This document shows positions 5,714-13,769 of a stretch of DNA of 24,206 bases, piece by piece. Position numbers and translations under genes: made by a program. Numbering within the stretch: position 1 is the stretch's first letter; each line of letters starts with the position of its first letter. The notes below the pieces were generated by a model. The model did no database searches, had not been told where the DNA came from, and worked only from the letters and a program-made list of their open reading frames with translations. Location: assembly GCA_002353585.1 (NCBI GenBank), contig DEJW01000024.1, positions 1-24,206 on the forward strand, read 5' to 3'. Source of the DNA: Prevotellaceae bacterium UBA2738 (GTDB taxonomy: Bacteria; Bacteroidota; Bacteroidia; Bacteroidales; Bacteroidaceae).

Positions 5714-6346
5714 TTGAAGAAAGAGTCTATAATAATGGGCATCGACCCTGGCTCAAACGTGATGGGATATGGGGTCATCAAGTGCGTTGGCAACAAGGCA
5801 GAGATGGTGGCTATGGGGGTTATCGACATGAGGAAAGAGAATGACCCCTACCTGAAACTGGGACATATCTATGCGAGAGTGACAGGGATAATAGACGAGT
5901 ATCTGCCTGACGAGATAGCTATCGAGGCACCCTTTTTTGGCAAGAATGTGCAGTCGATGCTGAAGTTAGGCAGAGCACAGGGTGTGGCTATAGCTGCAGC
6001 CATACAGCATTCTGTGCCCATCCACGAGTATCTGCCTACGAAGATAAAGATGGCGATAACAGGCACTGGTGGGGCATCAAAGGAACAGGTGGCTGGAATG
6101 CTTCAGCGGATACTGAAGATAAGCAGCGACGATATGCCTAAGTTTATGGATGCTACTGACGCCTTAGGCGCAGCTTACTGCCACTTTATGCAGATAACAT
6201 CGCCTGCAGGCTTTAGCAGTAAGCAATATAAGAGTTGGAAAGACTTTGCAACAAAGAATAAGGAGAGACTCTCCCCCAACCCCTCCCTTACCACTACGTT
6301 AGGGAGGGGAGAAATTACAAAAACACATAACAAGGGACAAGAATGA
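5714..6346 (+). CDS. ruvC: Holliday junction resolvase RuvC
   Basis: RuvC cuts Holliday junctions moved by RuvAB during recombination and repair. The four catalytic acids are present: D11 in GIDPGSN, E71 in IAIEAPFF, and D146 and D149 in DATDALGAAYCH, with H157. I chose the TTG at 5714 because the first strand (SIIMGID) must be included; the ATG at 5735 would remove it, an in-frame TAG lies at 5690, and AGGGG is 5 bases upstream. At 210 residues it is longer than E. coli RuvC (173). The extra C-terminal tail, about residues 186-200, is translated from a C/G-rich palindromic repeat and is probably not functional. The stop overlaps the next start as ATGA. Confidence 0.95.
   Translation: MKKESIIMGIDPGSNVMGYGVIKCVGNKAEMVAMGVIDMRKENDPYLKLGHIYARVTGIIDEYLPDEIAIEAPFFGKNVQSMLKLGRAQGVAIAAAIQHSVPIHEYLPTKIKMAITGTGGASKEQVAGMLQRILKISSDDMPKFMDATDALGAAYCHFMQITSPAGFSSKQYKSWKDFATKNKERLSPNPSLTTTLGRGEITKTHNKGQE
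6271..6311. repeat. C/G-rich palindromic element at the 3' end of ruvC
   Basis: A 9-bp perfect stem CCCCTCCCT (6280-6288) with AGGGAGGGG (6301-6309) and a 12-base loop is preceded by CTCCCCCAA. It is read in frame as the ruvC tail (LSPNPSLTTTLGRGE). Its composition differs sharply from the rest of the gene. A related element occurs at 6388-6440. Confidence 0.8.
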
Positions 6347-7938
6347 ATAATAGCAGCAATAATACACAAAACATCAATACAAATTGTTCCCCTCTATCAA
6401 AGAGTTTCTGCCCCTCGGGAAACGAGGGGATTAGAGGGGAGTTGGTTAGGGGTGAGTCTATCATCAAGATACACAACGGAGTAACCCGAATGCCTGAATG
6501 GAGGATGGCTGAGCCAGTCAACTTTGAGTTGGACAAGGGTGAGCACATCGCCATAGTGGGACCTAATGCTGGGGGCAAAACTCTCCTTGTTGACATACTG
6601 ACAGGAGCCCACCCTCTGCTGATGCAGAATGTGGAGTATGACTTCTCGCCAAAGACCTCAAGACTGGCATCAGACAACATAAAGTACATCACCTTCCGCG
6701 ACACCTACGGAGGCGACAACGACAGGACATACTACCTGCAACAGAGGTGGAACCAGACAGAGATAGACGAGAGCACACCCACCTGTGGCAAACTGCTCGA
6801 GGATGCCTTCCTCGCATCAGGCAAGGACACAGAGGAGAGGCGAGCCTTTCAGCAACACCTCTACGATATCTTCAACCTGCATTATCTGCTGGACAAATAC
6901 ATCATACTGCTCTCATCAGGCGAGTTGAGAAAATTCATGCTCTGTCGCTCGCTGATGGGCGACCCAAGAGTGCTGATAATGGACAATCCCTTCATAGGTC
7001 TGGACAAAGAGACTCGCCAGCAGTTGCGCGAGGTTTTGGAGCAGGTGAGCAAGGAACGAGACCTGCAGATAATCCTCGTATTGGCAAAGGATGAGGACAT
7101 ACCAAAGTTTATCACCCATGTGGTGCCTGTAAGGAATAAAGTGGTGATGGAGAAGGTGACGAGGGAAGAGTATCTGACAATTCACAGTGCACAGTGCACA
7201 GTTCATAGTTTGGATGATGGCATACGCAAGGAGATTATCAACCTACCCTATCGCAATGACGACTACAACACCCACGAGGTGGTGAAGATGAACAACGTCA
7301 AGATACAGTATGGCAACAGAGTGATACTCAAAGACCTGAACTGGACTGTGTATAACGGACAGAAGTGGGCACTCTCAGGACAGAACGGAGCTGGCAAATC
7401 AACCCTCTTGTCGCTCGTATGTGCCGACAACCCACAGAGTTACGCTTGCGACATCACCCTCTTCGACAGGAAGAGAGGAAGCGGCGAGAGCATCTGGGAC
7501 ATAAAGAAGCACATAGGCTATGTGTCGCCAGAGATGCACAGAGCCTACAACAGAGATATGCCAGCCATAAGGATAGTGGCATCAGGACTGAAAGACTCAG
7601 TGGGACTCTACGTCAAGCCCTCAGCAGGCGACTATGGCATCTGCAGGATGTGGATGCGATTCTTTGGCATAGAAGACCTTGCCGAGAGAACCTTCCTCAA
7701 GCTATCAAGTGGCGAACAGAGAATGGTGCTGCTGGCAAGGGCTTTCGTAAAAGACCCAGAGCTGCTGATACTTGACGAGCCACTGCACGGACTGGACTCT
7801 CAAAGGGGCGAGATGGTGAAAGAGATAATAGATGCCTTCTGTCAACGCAAGAACAAGACCCTCATAATGGTGACCCACTACAAGGAGAACCTGCCAAAGT
7901 GTATTACTGACAGCATTTTCCTCAAGAGACAGGTGTAG
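6343..7938 (+). CDS. ModF-like twin ABC ATPase
   Basis: The 531-residue protein has two fused ABC ATPase domains and no membrane segments, as in E. coli ModF (PhrA). Domain 1 has Walker A GPNAGGKT (73-80), signature LSSGE (190-194) and Walker B VLIMD (210-214). Domain 2 has Walker A GQNGAGKS (346-353), signature LSSGE (454-458), Walker B LLILDE (474-479) and the switch His in THY (H512). The segment DITLFDRKRGSGESIWDIKK closely resembles the ModF second domain. In domain 1 the catalytic Glu after Walker B is Asn (N215) and no switch His is evident, so this site may bind ATP without turnover. The physiological role of ModF is poorly known. Residues 15-37 come from a palindromic repeat, and 280-289 in the linker from a heptamer array. 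The true start may be further in, for example the TTG for L34. Confidence 0.88.
   Translation: MNNSSNNTQNINTNCSPLSKSFCPSGNEGIRGELVRGESIIKIHNGVTRMPEWRMAEPVNFELDKGEHIAIVGPNAGGKTLLVDILTGAHPLLMQNVEYDFSPKTSRLASDNIKYITFRDTYGGDNDRTYYLQQRWNQTEIDESTPTCGKLLEDAFLASGKDTEERRAFQQHLYDIFNLHYLLDKYIILLSSGELRKFMLCRSLMGDPRVLIMDNPFIGLDKETRQQLREVLEQVSKERDLQIILVLAKDEDIPKFITHVVPVRNKVVMEKVTREEYLTIHSAQCTVHSLDDGIRKEIINLPYRNDDYNTHEVVKMNNVKIQYGNRVILKDLNWTVYNGQKWALSGQNGAGKSTLLSLVCADNPQSYACDITLFDRKRGSGESIWDIKKHIGYVSPEMHRAYNRDMPAIRIVASGLKDSVGLYVKPSAGDYGICRMWMRFFGIEDLAERTFLKLSSGEQRMVLLARAFVKDPELLILDEPLHGLDSQRGEMVKEIIDAFCQRKNKTLIMVTHYKENLPKCITDSIFLKRQV
6388..6440. repeat. Nested palindrome at the 5' end of the ABC gene
   Basis: An outer 9-bp stem TCCCCTCTA (6388-6396) with TAGAGGGGA (6432-6440) encloses an inner 7-bp stem CCCCTCG (6411-6417) with CGAGGGG (6423-6429) and loop GGAAA. 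The sequence continues GTTGGTTAGGGGTGAG, resembling the reverse complement of the arm of the 6271-6311 element. It is read in frame as residues 15-37 of the ABC protein. Confidence 0.8.
7181..7208 (+). repeat. TGCACAG-type heptamer array inside the ABC gene
   Basis: Four heptamers (TTCACAG, TGCACAG twice, TTCATAG) lie in the linker between the two ATPase domains. They encode about residues 280-289 (IHSAQCTVHS). At 28 bases the array is not a multiple of three, so losing or gaining a single unit would shift the frame. Confidence 0.8.
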
Positions 7939-7940
7939 GG

Positions 7941-8020
7941 GAGTTCAAAAGGGTTCAAGAGTTCAAAGGGTTCAAGGGTTCAAAGGGTTCAAGAGTTCAA
8001 GGGTTCAAGGGTTCAAAAAG
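7941..8020. repeat. GGGTTCAA 8-9 bp tandem array
   Basis: Nine tandem units of GGGTTCAA or GAGTTCAA, each with zero to three extra A or G bases, start 3 bases after the ABC stop codon and end about 28 bases before the purM -33 element. Unit length alternates between 8 and 9 and ends in longer variants. This is the longest array of the window. Confidence 0.9.
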
Positions 8021-8048
8021 CGCAAAAGTTGAACTTTCACCTTATTTA

Positions 8049-8080
8049 TTTGTATATTCGGATTATTTTTCTTAAATTTG
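8049..8080 (+). promoter_or_regulatory. Promoter of the purM operon
   Basis: TTTG (8049-8052), 20 bases, then TAAATTTG (8073-8080) is a full match to the Bacteroidetes pattern. Start of transcription is expected near 8086, giving a leader of about 35 bases. It is the only strong promoter I see for the ten-gene train ending at 20306, although I did not examine every internal position. Confidence 0.8.
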
Positions 8081-8122
8081 CAGACAAATATAAAACTTAC
8101 GAAAAACAGAGAAACGAAACTG

Positions 8123-9286
8123 ATGGACAACAGATATATGATGAGAGGCGTGAGTGCCGCTAAGGAAGATGTGCACAACGCAATCAAGAACATTGACAAG
8201 GGAATATTCCCACAGGCATTCTGCAAGATAATTCCTGACATACTCGGAGGCGACCCTGAGTATTGTAACATTATGCATGCTGACGGAGCAGGCACCAAGT
8301 CAAGCCTCGCCTATATGTACTGGAAGGAGACTGGCGACCTTTCTGTTTGGAAAGGCATAGCTCAGGATGCTCTCATCATGAATACTGACGACCTGCTCTG
8401 TGTGGGTGCTGTTGACAATATCCTCGTATCGTCAACCATAGGCAGAAACAAGATGCTGGTGCCTGGCGAGGTGATTTCAGCCATCATCAATGGTACTGAC
8501 GAACTGCTCAGCGAGATGCGCGAGATGGGTGTGGGCATATATGCCACTGGCGGCGAGACAGCCGATGTAGGTGACCTCACCCGTACCATAATCGTTGACT
8601 CTACCGTAACCTGCCGTATGAAGCGCAGCGACGTGATAGACAATGCCAACATTCGTCCTGGCGACGTGATAGTGGGTCTGGCAAGCTTCGGACAGGCTAC
8701 CTACGAGAAGGAGTATAACGGTGGCATGGGCAGCAACGGTCTGACCTCAGCCCGTCATGATGTGTTTGCAAAATACTACGCAGAGAAATATCCTGAGAGC
8801 TACGACCATGCAGTACCTATGGAGCTGGTTTACTCAGGCAACTGCAAGTTTGAAGACAAGATAGAGGACAGTCCGCTGAATGCTGGCAAACTGGTTCTCT
8901 CCCCTACTCGCACATACGCTCCAGTGATAAAGAAACTGTTCGATGAGATGCGCCCAGAGATTCACGGCATGGTGCACTGCACAGGCGGAGCGCAGACTAA
9001 GGTGCTCCACTTTGTCAGCGACAACTGCCGAGTGGTGAAGGACAATATGTTCCCTGTGCCACCACTCTTCAAACTCATCCACGACCAGAGCGGAACAGAC
9101 TGGAAGGAGATGTATAAGGTGTTCAACATGGGTCATCGCATGGAGATTTACGTTTCACCTGAGCAGGCTGAGAAGGTTATAGCCATCAGCAAGAGCTTCA
9201 ACATCGACGCGCAGATTGTCGGCCGCATAGAGGAAGGCAAGAAGTCACTCACCATAAAGAGCGAGTACGGAACGTTCGACTACTAA
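8123..9286 (+). CDS. purM: Phosphoribosylformylglycinamidine cyclo-ligase (AIR synthetase)
   Basis: PurM closes the imidazole ring in purine synthesis, turning formylglycinamidine ribotide and ATP into aminoimidazole ribotide. The 387-residue protein shows the family motifs HADGAGTK (52-59), MNTDDLLCVGA (86-96) and GGETAD (143-148), plus GLASFGQATYE and GMGSNGLTSAR. I chose the ATG at 8123. The frame is open from 8078, but a TTG there lies inside the -7 box and cannot be a start. The length is somewhat greater than E. coli PurM (345), as is usual for the Bacteroidetes form. prfA follows after 3 bases, so the pair is certainly cotranscribed. Confidence 0.95.
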   Translation: MDNRYMMRGVSAAKEDVHNAIKNIDKGIFPQAFCKIIPDILGGDPEYCNIMHADGAGTKSSLAYMYWKETGDLSVWKGIAQDALIMNTDDLLCVGAVDNILVSSTIGRNKMLVPGEVISAIINGTDELLSEMREMGVGIYATGGETADVGDLTRTIIVDSTVTCRMKRSDVIDNANIRPGDVIVGLASFGQATYEKEYNGGMGSNGLTSARHDVFAKYYAEKYPESYDHAVPMELVYSGNCKFEDKIEDSPLNAGKLVLSPTRTYAPVIKKLFDEMRPEIHGMVHCTGGAQTKVLHFVSDNCRVVKDNMFPVPPLFKLIHDQSGTDWKEMYKVFNMGHRMEIYVSPEQAEKVIAISKSFNIDAQIVGRIEEGKKSLTIKSEYGTFDY

Positions 9287-9289
9287 AAC

Positions 9290-10399
9290 ATGGACAATAA
9301 CAGCATATTACAGAAACTTGACGGCCTGGAGGCGCGCTATGAGGAGGTTACCACACTGATAACCGACCCCTCGGTGATAGCAGACCAACAGCGATTCGTG
9401 AAGTTGACAAGAGAATATAAGGACCTCGGCGACATCATGGCGATACGCAAGAAGTATATCGCCTGTCTGGAGGCTATAGCAGAGGCTAAAGACCTGCTGG
9501 TGAACGAGAGCGACCCTGAGATGAAGGAGATGGCTCGCGAACAGTTGGCAGAGAACGAAGCCCTGCTGCCTGGACTGGAAGAAGAGGTGAAGGTGGCACT
9601 TGTGCCTAAAGACCCTGAGGACGCTAAAAACGTGCAGATGGAGATAAGAGCTGGAACAGGTGGCGACGAGGCTTGTCTGTTTGCTGGCGACCTTTTCAAT
9701 ATGTACAAGCGATTCTGCGAGTCAAAGGGTTGGAGTCTTTCTGTGACAGATGCCAATGAGGGCGCAGTAGGCGGTTTCAAGGAGATTGACTTCGCCGTAT
9801 CAGGCGACAACGTTTATGGCGTGCTGAAATATGAGTCAGGCGTGCATCGAGTACAGCGAGTGCCTGTGACAGAGTCAAACGGCAGAATGCAGACAAGTGC
9901 AGCAACAGTTGCCGTACTGCCTGAGGCAGACCCGTTCGAGGTAACTATCAACGAGGGCGAGATAAAGTGGGACACCTTCCGCTCATCAGGTGCTGGTGGT
10001 CAGAACGTGAACAAGGTGGAGTCAGGTGTTCGTGCCCGCTATATGTGGAAGAACCCTAACACAGGCGAGACGGAAGAGATACTCATAGAGTGTACAGAGA
10101 CGCGTGACCAGCCTAAGAATAAGGAGCGTGCGCTTGCACGTCTGCGTACATATATCTATGACAGGGAGCACCAGAAATATGTTGACGACATAGCAAACAG
10201 ACGTAAGTCGCTGGTGTCAACAGGCGACCGTTCGGCAAAGATTCGCACATACAACTTCCCACAGGGACGTGTGACAGACCATCGCATAGGCTACACCACC
10301 CACGACCTGCAAGGTTTCCTCGGTGGCGACATTCAGGCTATGATTGATGCCCTGACAGTGGCTGAGAACGCAGAAAGAATGAAAGAAGCAGAACTGTAG
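9290..10399 (+). CDS. prfA: Peptide chain release factor 1
   Basis: RF1 recognises UAA and UAG stop codons and triggers peptide release. The GGQ motif is at 236-238 (SGAGGQNVNKVESG), and the stop-codon reading tripeptide is PVT at 192-194 (the PxT form of RF1, not the SPF of RF2). The N-terminal helical domain is at about 1-105, and IRAGTGGDEA at 119-128 marks the start of the central domain. The 369-residue length is normal. No programmed frameshift is present, as expected for RF1. Only three bases separate it from purM and three from pyrF; no clear Shine-Dalgarno sequence is seen. Confidence 0.97.
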   Translation: MDNNSILQKLDGLEARYEEVTTLITDPSVIADQQRFVKLTREYKDLGDIMAIRKKYIACLEAIAEAKDLLVNESDPEMKEMAREQLAENEALLPGLEEEVKVALVPKDPEDAKNVQMEIRAGTGGDEACLFAGDLFNMYKRFCESKGWSLSVTDANEGAVGGFKEIDFAVSGDNVYGVLKYESGVHRVQRVPVTESNGRMQTSAATVAVLPEADPFEVTINEGEIKWDTFRSSGAGGQNVNKVESGVRARYMWKNPNTGETEEILIECTETRDQPKNKERALARLRTYIYDREHQKYVDDIANRRKSLVSTGDRSAKIRTYNFPQGRVTDHRIGYTTHDLQGFLGGDIQAMIDALTVAENAERMKEAEL

Positions 10400-10402
10400 A
10401 AT

Positions 10403-11233
10403 ATGACAAGAAAAGAATTAGTAAACCAGATATTTGAGAAGAAGAGTTTCCTCTGCGTAGGACTGGATGTGGATCTGAACAAGGTGCCACAACACCTGCT
10501 GAAGGAAAACGACCCAATATTTGCTTTCAACAAGCAGATAATAGATGCTACGGCTAAGTATTGCGTGGCATACAAGCCTAACCTCGCTTTCTATGAGGCT
10601 TACGGAGTGAAGGGTCTCATCTCGTTTGAGAAGACTGTAAAATATATACAGGACAACTATCCTGAGCAGTTTATCATAGCCGATGCAAAGCGTGGCGACA
10701 TCGGCAACACATCGAAGATGTATGCCCAGACATTCTTCGGAGAATACAAGGTTGACGCCCTGACCGTAGCCCCTTACATGGGTGAGGACTCAGTGGTGCC
10801 ATTCCTCTCTTACGAAGCAGAGAAGAGACCTTGGGTGATACTCCTCGCCCTGACTTCCAACAAGGGTTCGTTTGACTTCCAGCAGACTACCGATACAGAA
10901 GGTCAACGACTCTTTGAGAAGGTGATAAAGAAAAGTCAGGAATGGGGAACACCAGACAACCTGATGTATGTGGTTGGCGCCACACGAGGCGAGATGTTTA
11001 AGGATATAAGAAAGGTTGCGCCAGAACACTTCCTGCTCGTACCAGGCGTAGGAGCACAGGGAGGATCTCTGCAGGACGTTTGCCAGTATGGCATAATCAA
11101 GGATTGCGGACTGCTGGTAAACTCAAGCCGAGGCATCATATTCGCTGACAACACGGAGAACTTTGCCAAGGTTGCAGGTGAGAAGGCTAAAGAACTACAA
11201 GAACAGATGGCAACAGAACTTGCCAAACTATAA
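10403..11233 (+). CDS. pyrF: Orotidine 5'-phosphate decarboxylase (long bacterial type)
   Basis: PyrF decarboxylates OMP to UMP, the last step of pyrimidine synthesis. The 276-residue protein belongs to the longer subfamily found in Bacteroidetes, mycobacteria and others (about 270-285 residues). The active-site motif DAKRGDIGNT is at 94-103 with catalytic K96. CVGLDVDLNKVP (18-29) begins the barrel, and LLVPGVGAQGG is the phosphate-binding loop near the C-terminus. It follows prfA by 3 bases and precedes lpxD by 28, inside the same train. Coupling of purine, pyrimidine and translation genes here looks positional rather than a pathway. Confidence 0.96.
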   Translation: MTRKELVNQIFEKKSFLCVGLDVDLNKVPQHLLKENDPIFAFNKQIIDATAKYCVAYKPNLAFYEAYGVKGLISFEKTVKYIQDNYPEQFIIADAKRGDIGNTSKMYAQTFFGEYKVDALTVAPYMGEDSVVPFLSYEAEKRPWVILLALTSNKGSFDFQQTTDTEGQRLFEKVIKKSQEWGTPDNLMYVVGATRGEMFKDIRKVAPEHFLLVPGVGAQGGSLQDVCQYGIIKDCGLLVNSSRGIIFADNTENFAKVAGEKAKELQEQMATELAKL

Positions 11234-11261
11234 CATAACTAAAACCACCTTATTTATATAT

Positions 11262-12311
11262 ATGGAATTTAAGGCACAACAAATAGCTGAACTGATTCAG
11301 GGACGTGTGGAGGGCGACCCAAACGCCACCATTAACACTTTTGCCAAGATAGAAGAAGGTAAGCCTGGAGCTATATCCTTCCTATCAAACACCAAATATA
11401 CGCACTACATTTATGACACGAAATCTAGTGTTGTACTGGTGGACGAAGCTCTGGTGTTGGAAAAACCTGTAACAGCAACACTGATAAGAGTGAAGAGCGC
11501 ATACGAGGCAGTGGCAAAGCTGTTGCAGATGTATGCTTCGATGAAACCTAAGAAGGTAGGCATCGACTCACTCGCCTTTATCCACCCTACTGCTAAGATT
11601 GGCAAGGACTGCTACATTGGTCCGTTTGTGGCTATAGGTCCTAACGTGACCATCGGCGATGGTTGTGTGTTCCATCCGCATGTTACGATTGGCGAGAATG
11701 CTTCTGTGGGCAGTAATACGGAGATATACTCCAATGCAGTAATCTATCACGACTGCAAGGTTGGCAGTAACTGCATACTCCACGCTGGTTGCGTGATTGG
11801 TGCTGACGGCTTCGGCTTCGCTCCTGGCGCAGAGGGTTACGATAAGATACCACAGATAGGTATAGTTACAATAGAAGACAATGTGGAGATAGGTGCCAAC
11901 ACATGTGTGGATCGTTCTACGATGGGTAGCACATTTGTGCGTAAGGGTGTGAAACTCGACAACCTCGTGCAAATAGCCCACAATACCGACATTGGCGAAA
12001 ACACCGTAATGTCAAGTCAGGTGGGAGTAGCAGGTTCTACCAAGGTTGGCAAATGGTGTATGTTTGGTGGACAGGTGGGAATATCTGGTCACATAACAAT
12101 AGGTAACGGAGTGAAACTGGGAGCACAGTCAGGTGTACCAAGCAGTCTGAAAGATGGTGAGAACCTTATCGGCACTCCCCCTATCCCACTCACTAACTAC
12201 TTCCGCTCATCAGCCATATTCAGACGTCTGCCTGATGTTTACAGACAGGTGAACGAGATGCAGAAGACTATTAACGAACTACAAGCAAAGCTTGCTGAAC
12301 TTACCAAGTAG
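11262..12311 (+). CDS. lpxD: UDP-3-O-acylglucosamine N-acyltransferase
   Basis: LpxD adds the second 3-hydroxyacyl chain from acyl-ACP to UDP-3-O-acylglucosamine in lipid A synthesis. The 349-residue protein has an N-terminal uridine-binding domain (about 1-100), then a left-handed parallel beta helix of hexapeptide repeats (about 105-310, [IV]G-x-x-x units). The catalytic His is probably H240 in QIAHNTDIG. A C-terminal helix (about 325-349, NEMQKTINELQAKLAEL) follows. I chose the ATG at 11262 because the product then begins MEFKAQQIAELI, like other LpxD proteins; the frame is open back to 11163 but that part overlaps pyrF. lpxD, lpxC/fabZ and lpxA follow one another, a common Gram-negative lipid A cluster. 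Confidence 0.96.
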   Translation: MEFKAQQIAELIQGRVEGDPNATINTFAKIEEGKPGAISFLSNTKYTHYIYDTKSSVVLVDEALVLEKPVTATLIRVKSAYEAVAKLLQMYASMKPKKVGIDSLAFIHPTAKIGKDCYIGPFVAIGPNVTIGDGCVFHPHVTIGENASVGSNTEIYSNAVIYHDCKVGSNCILHAGCVIGADGFGFAPGAEGYDKIPQIGIVTIEDNVEIGANTCVDRSTMGSTFVRKGVKLDNLVQIAHNTDIGENTVMSSQVGVAGSTKVGKWCMFGGQVGISGHITIGNGVKLGAQSGVPSSLKDGENLIGTPPIPLTNYFRSSAIFRRLPDVYRQVNEMQKTINELQAKLAELTK

Positions 12312-12357
12312 TAAGGGAAGCAGGCTTATGCCGTAATATTACACAAACAAAGAAGTT

Positions 12358-13743
12358 ATGACAAAGCAAAACACTCTAAAAGGTAGTTTCTCCCTTTGCG
12401 GAAAGGGACTACATACTGGTCTGAACCTCACTGTAACATTCTATCCTGCACCAGAGAATACAGGATATAAGATTCAGCGTATAGACCTTGAAGGTATGCC
12501 TACCATAGACGCTGTGGCTGAACACGTGATAGATACCAAGCGTGGCACAGTACTGGGCAAAGGCGATGTGAGGGTGAGCACCGTAGAACATGGTTTGTCT
12601 GCCCTCTATGCTATGGGTATCGACAACTGTATGATACAGGTTAACGGACCAGAGTTCCCTATCCTCGATGGCTCTGCTATGCAATATGTGGAGAAGATTC
12701 AGGAGGTTGGCATTCAGGAGCAGAACGCACCAAAGGACTACTACATCATTCGCAAGAAGATAGAGGTGAAGGATGAGGAGTCTGGCTCTTGCATCACAAT
12801 ACTGCCTGATGAGGATTTCTCTATTACAGCAATGTGCTCGTTCGAGTCAAAGTTCATCAACTCGCAGTTTGCTACCATCGACAATATGGAGGACTTCCCA
12901 AATGAGATTGCTTCAGCACGTACCTTTGTATTCGTACGAGACATCATGGCTCTGCTGGAGGCTGGACTCATAAAGGGTGGAGACCTTGACAACGCTATCG
13001 TGATATACGAAAACGAACAGTCGCAGGAGAATATCGACAAACTGTGTGACAGACTGGGCTACGACCATATCGACGCAACAAAATTGGGTTACATGCAGCA
13101 CAAGCCTCTGACATGGGAGAACGAGTGTACTCGTCATAAGTTGCTTGACATCATTGGCGATATGGCTCTCATAGGCAAACCGCTGAAGGGTCGCATCATA
13201 GCAACACGTCCTGGTCACACCATCAACAATAAGTTTGCACGCGTAATGCGTCAGGAGATTCGCAAGCATGAGATTCAGGCTCCTATCTACGACCCTAACC
13301 AGGAGCCTGTGCTCGACATCAATCGCATACGTCAGGTATTGCCTCATCGTTATCCTATGCAGCTGGTAGATAAGATTATCAGCATCAGCGGCACTACAAT
13401 CGTAGGCATAAAGAACGTAACATCCAACGAACCTTTCTTCACGGGACACTTCCCTGATGAGCCCGTTATGCCTGGTGTACTGATGATAGAGGCTATGAGT
13501 CAGTGTGGTGCCCTGCTCGTGCTCAACACCCTCGAAGAGCCAGAACGCTGGACAAGCTACTTCCTGAAGATTGATGATGTGAAATATCGTAAGAAGGTAG
13601 TACCTGGTGACACTCTTATCTTTAAGGTGGAACTGCTCGGACCTGTGCGTCATGGCATTTCTTCTATGCAGGGCTACATCTTCGTGGGTGACACCCTCGT
13701 GGCTGAAGCAAAGTTCACTGGTCAGATGGTAAAGAATAAATAA
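12358..13743 (+). CDS. lpxC/fabZ: LpxC/FabZ fusion: UDP-3-O-acyl-GlcNAc deacetylase and 3-hydroxyacyl-ACP dehydratase
   Basis: Two enzymes are joined in one 461-residue chain. Residues 1 to about 305 are LpxC, the zinc deacetylase that commits to lipid A: VEHG gives H78, HKLLDIIGD gives H260 and D264, and H287 in RPGHTINN is the general acid. Residues about 320-461 are FabZ, the fatty-acid dehydratase: VLPHRYPMQLVD, GHFPDEPVMPG with H364, and IEAMSQ with E378. The two draw on the same pool of 3-hydroxyacyl-ACP, so fusion links membrane fatty-acid and lipid A supply. This fusion is known across Bacteroidetes. It lies 46 bases after lpxD and 26 before lpxA. Confidence 0.97.
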   Translation: MTKQNTLKGSFSLCGKGLHTGLNLTVTFYPAPENTGYKIQRIDLEGMPTIDAVAEHVIDTKRGTVLGKGDVRVSTVEHGLSALYAMGIDNCMIQVNGPEFPILDGSAMQYVEKIQEVGIQEQNAPKDYYIIRKKIEVKDEESGSCITILPDEDFSITAMCSFESKFINSQFATIDNMEDFPNEIASARTFVFVRDIMALLEAGLIKGGDLDNAIVIYENEQSQENIDKLCDRLGYDHIDATKLGYMQHKPLTWENECTRHKLLDIIGDMALIGKPLKGRIIATRPGHTINNKFARVMRQEIRKHEIQAPIYDPNQEPVLDINRIRQVLPHRYPMQLVDKIISISGTTIVGIKNVTSNEPFFTGHFPDEPVMPGVLMIEAMSQCGALLVLNTLEEPERWTSYFLKIDDVKYRKKVVPGDTLIFKVELLGPVRHGISSMQGYIFVGDTLVAEAKFTGQMVKNK

Positions 13744-13769
13744 CAACAATATAACCTTATATAATATCT

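Noticed and set aside
8078..8122. A longer PurM starting at 8078.
   Set aside because: The TTG there is inside the promoter -7 box and would not be transcribed; the ATG at 8123 starts a normal PurM.
12913..13749. A 278-codon open frame on the minus strand opposite lpxC/fabZ.
   Set aside because: It lies wholly opposite a firmly identified gene, has no family resemblance and has no promoter; it is a codon-usage shadow.
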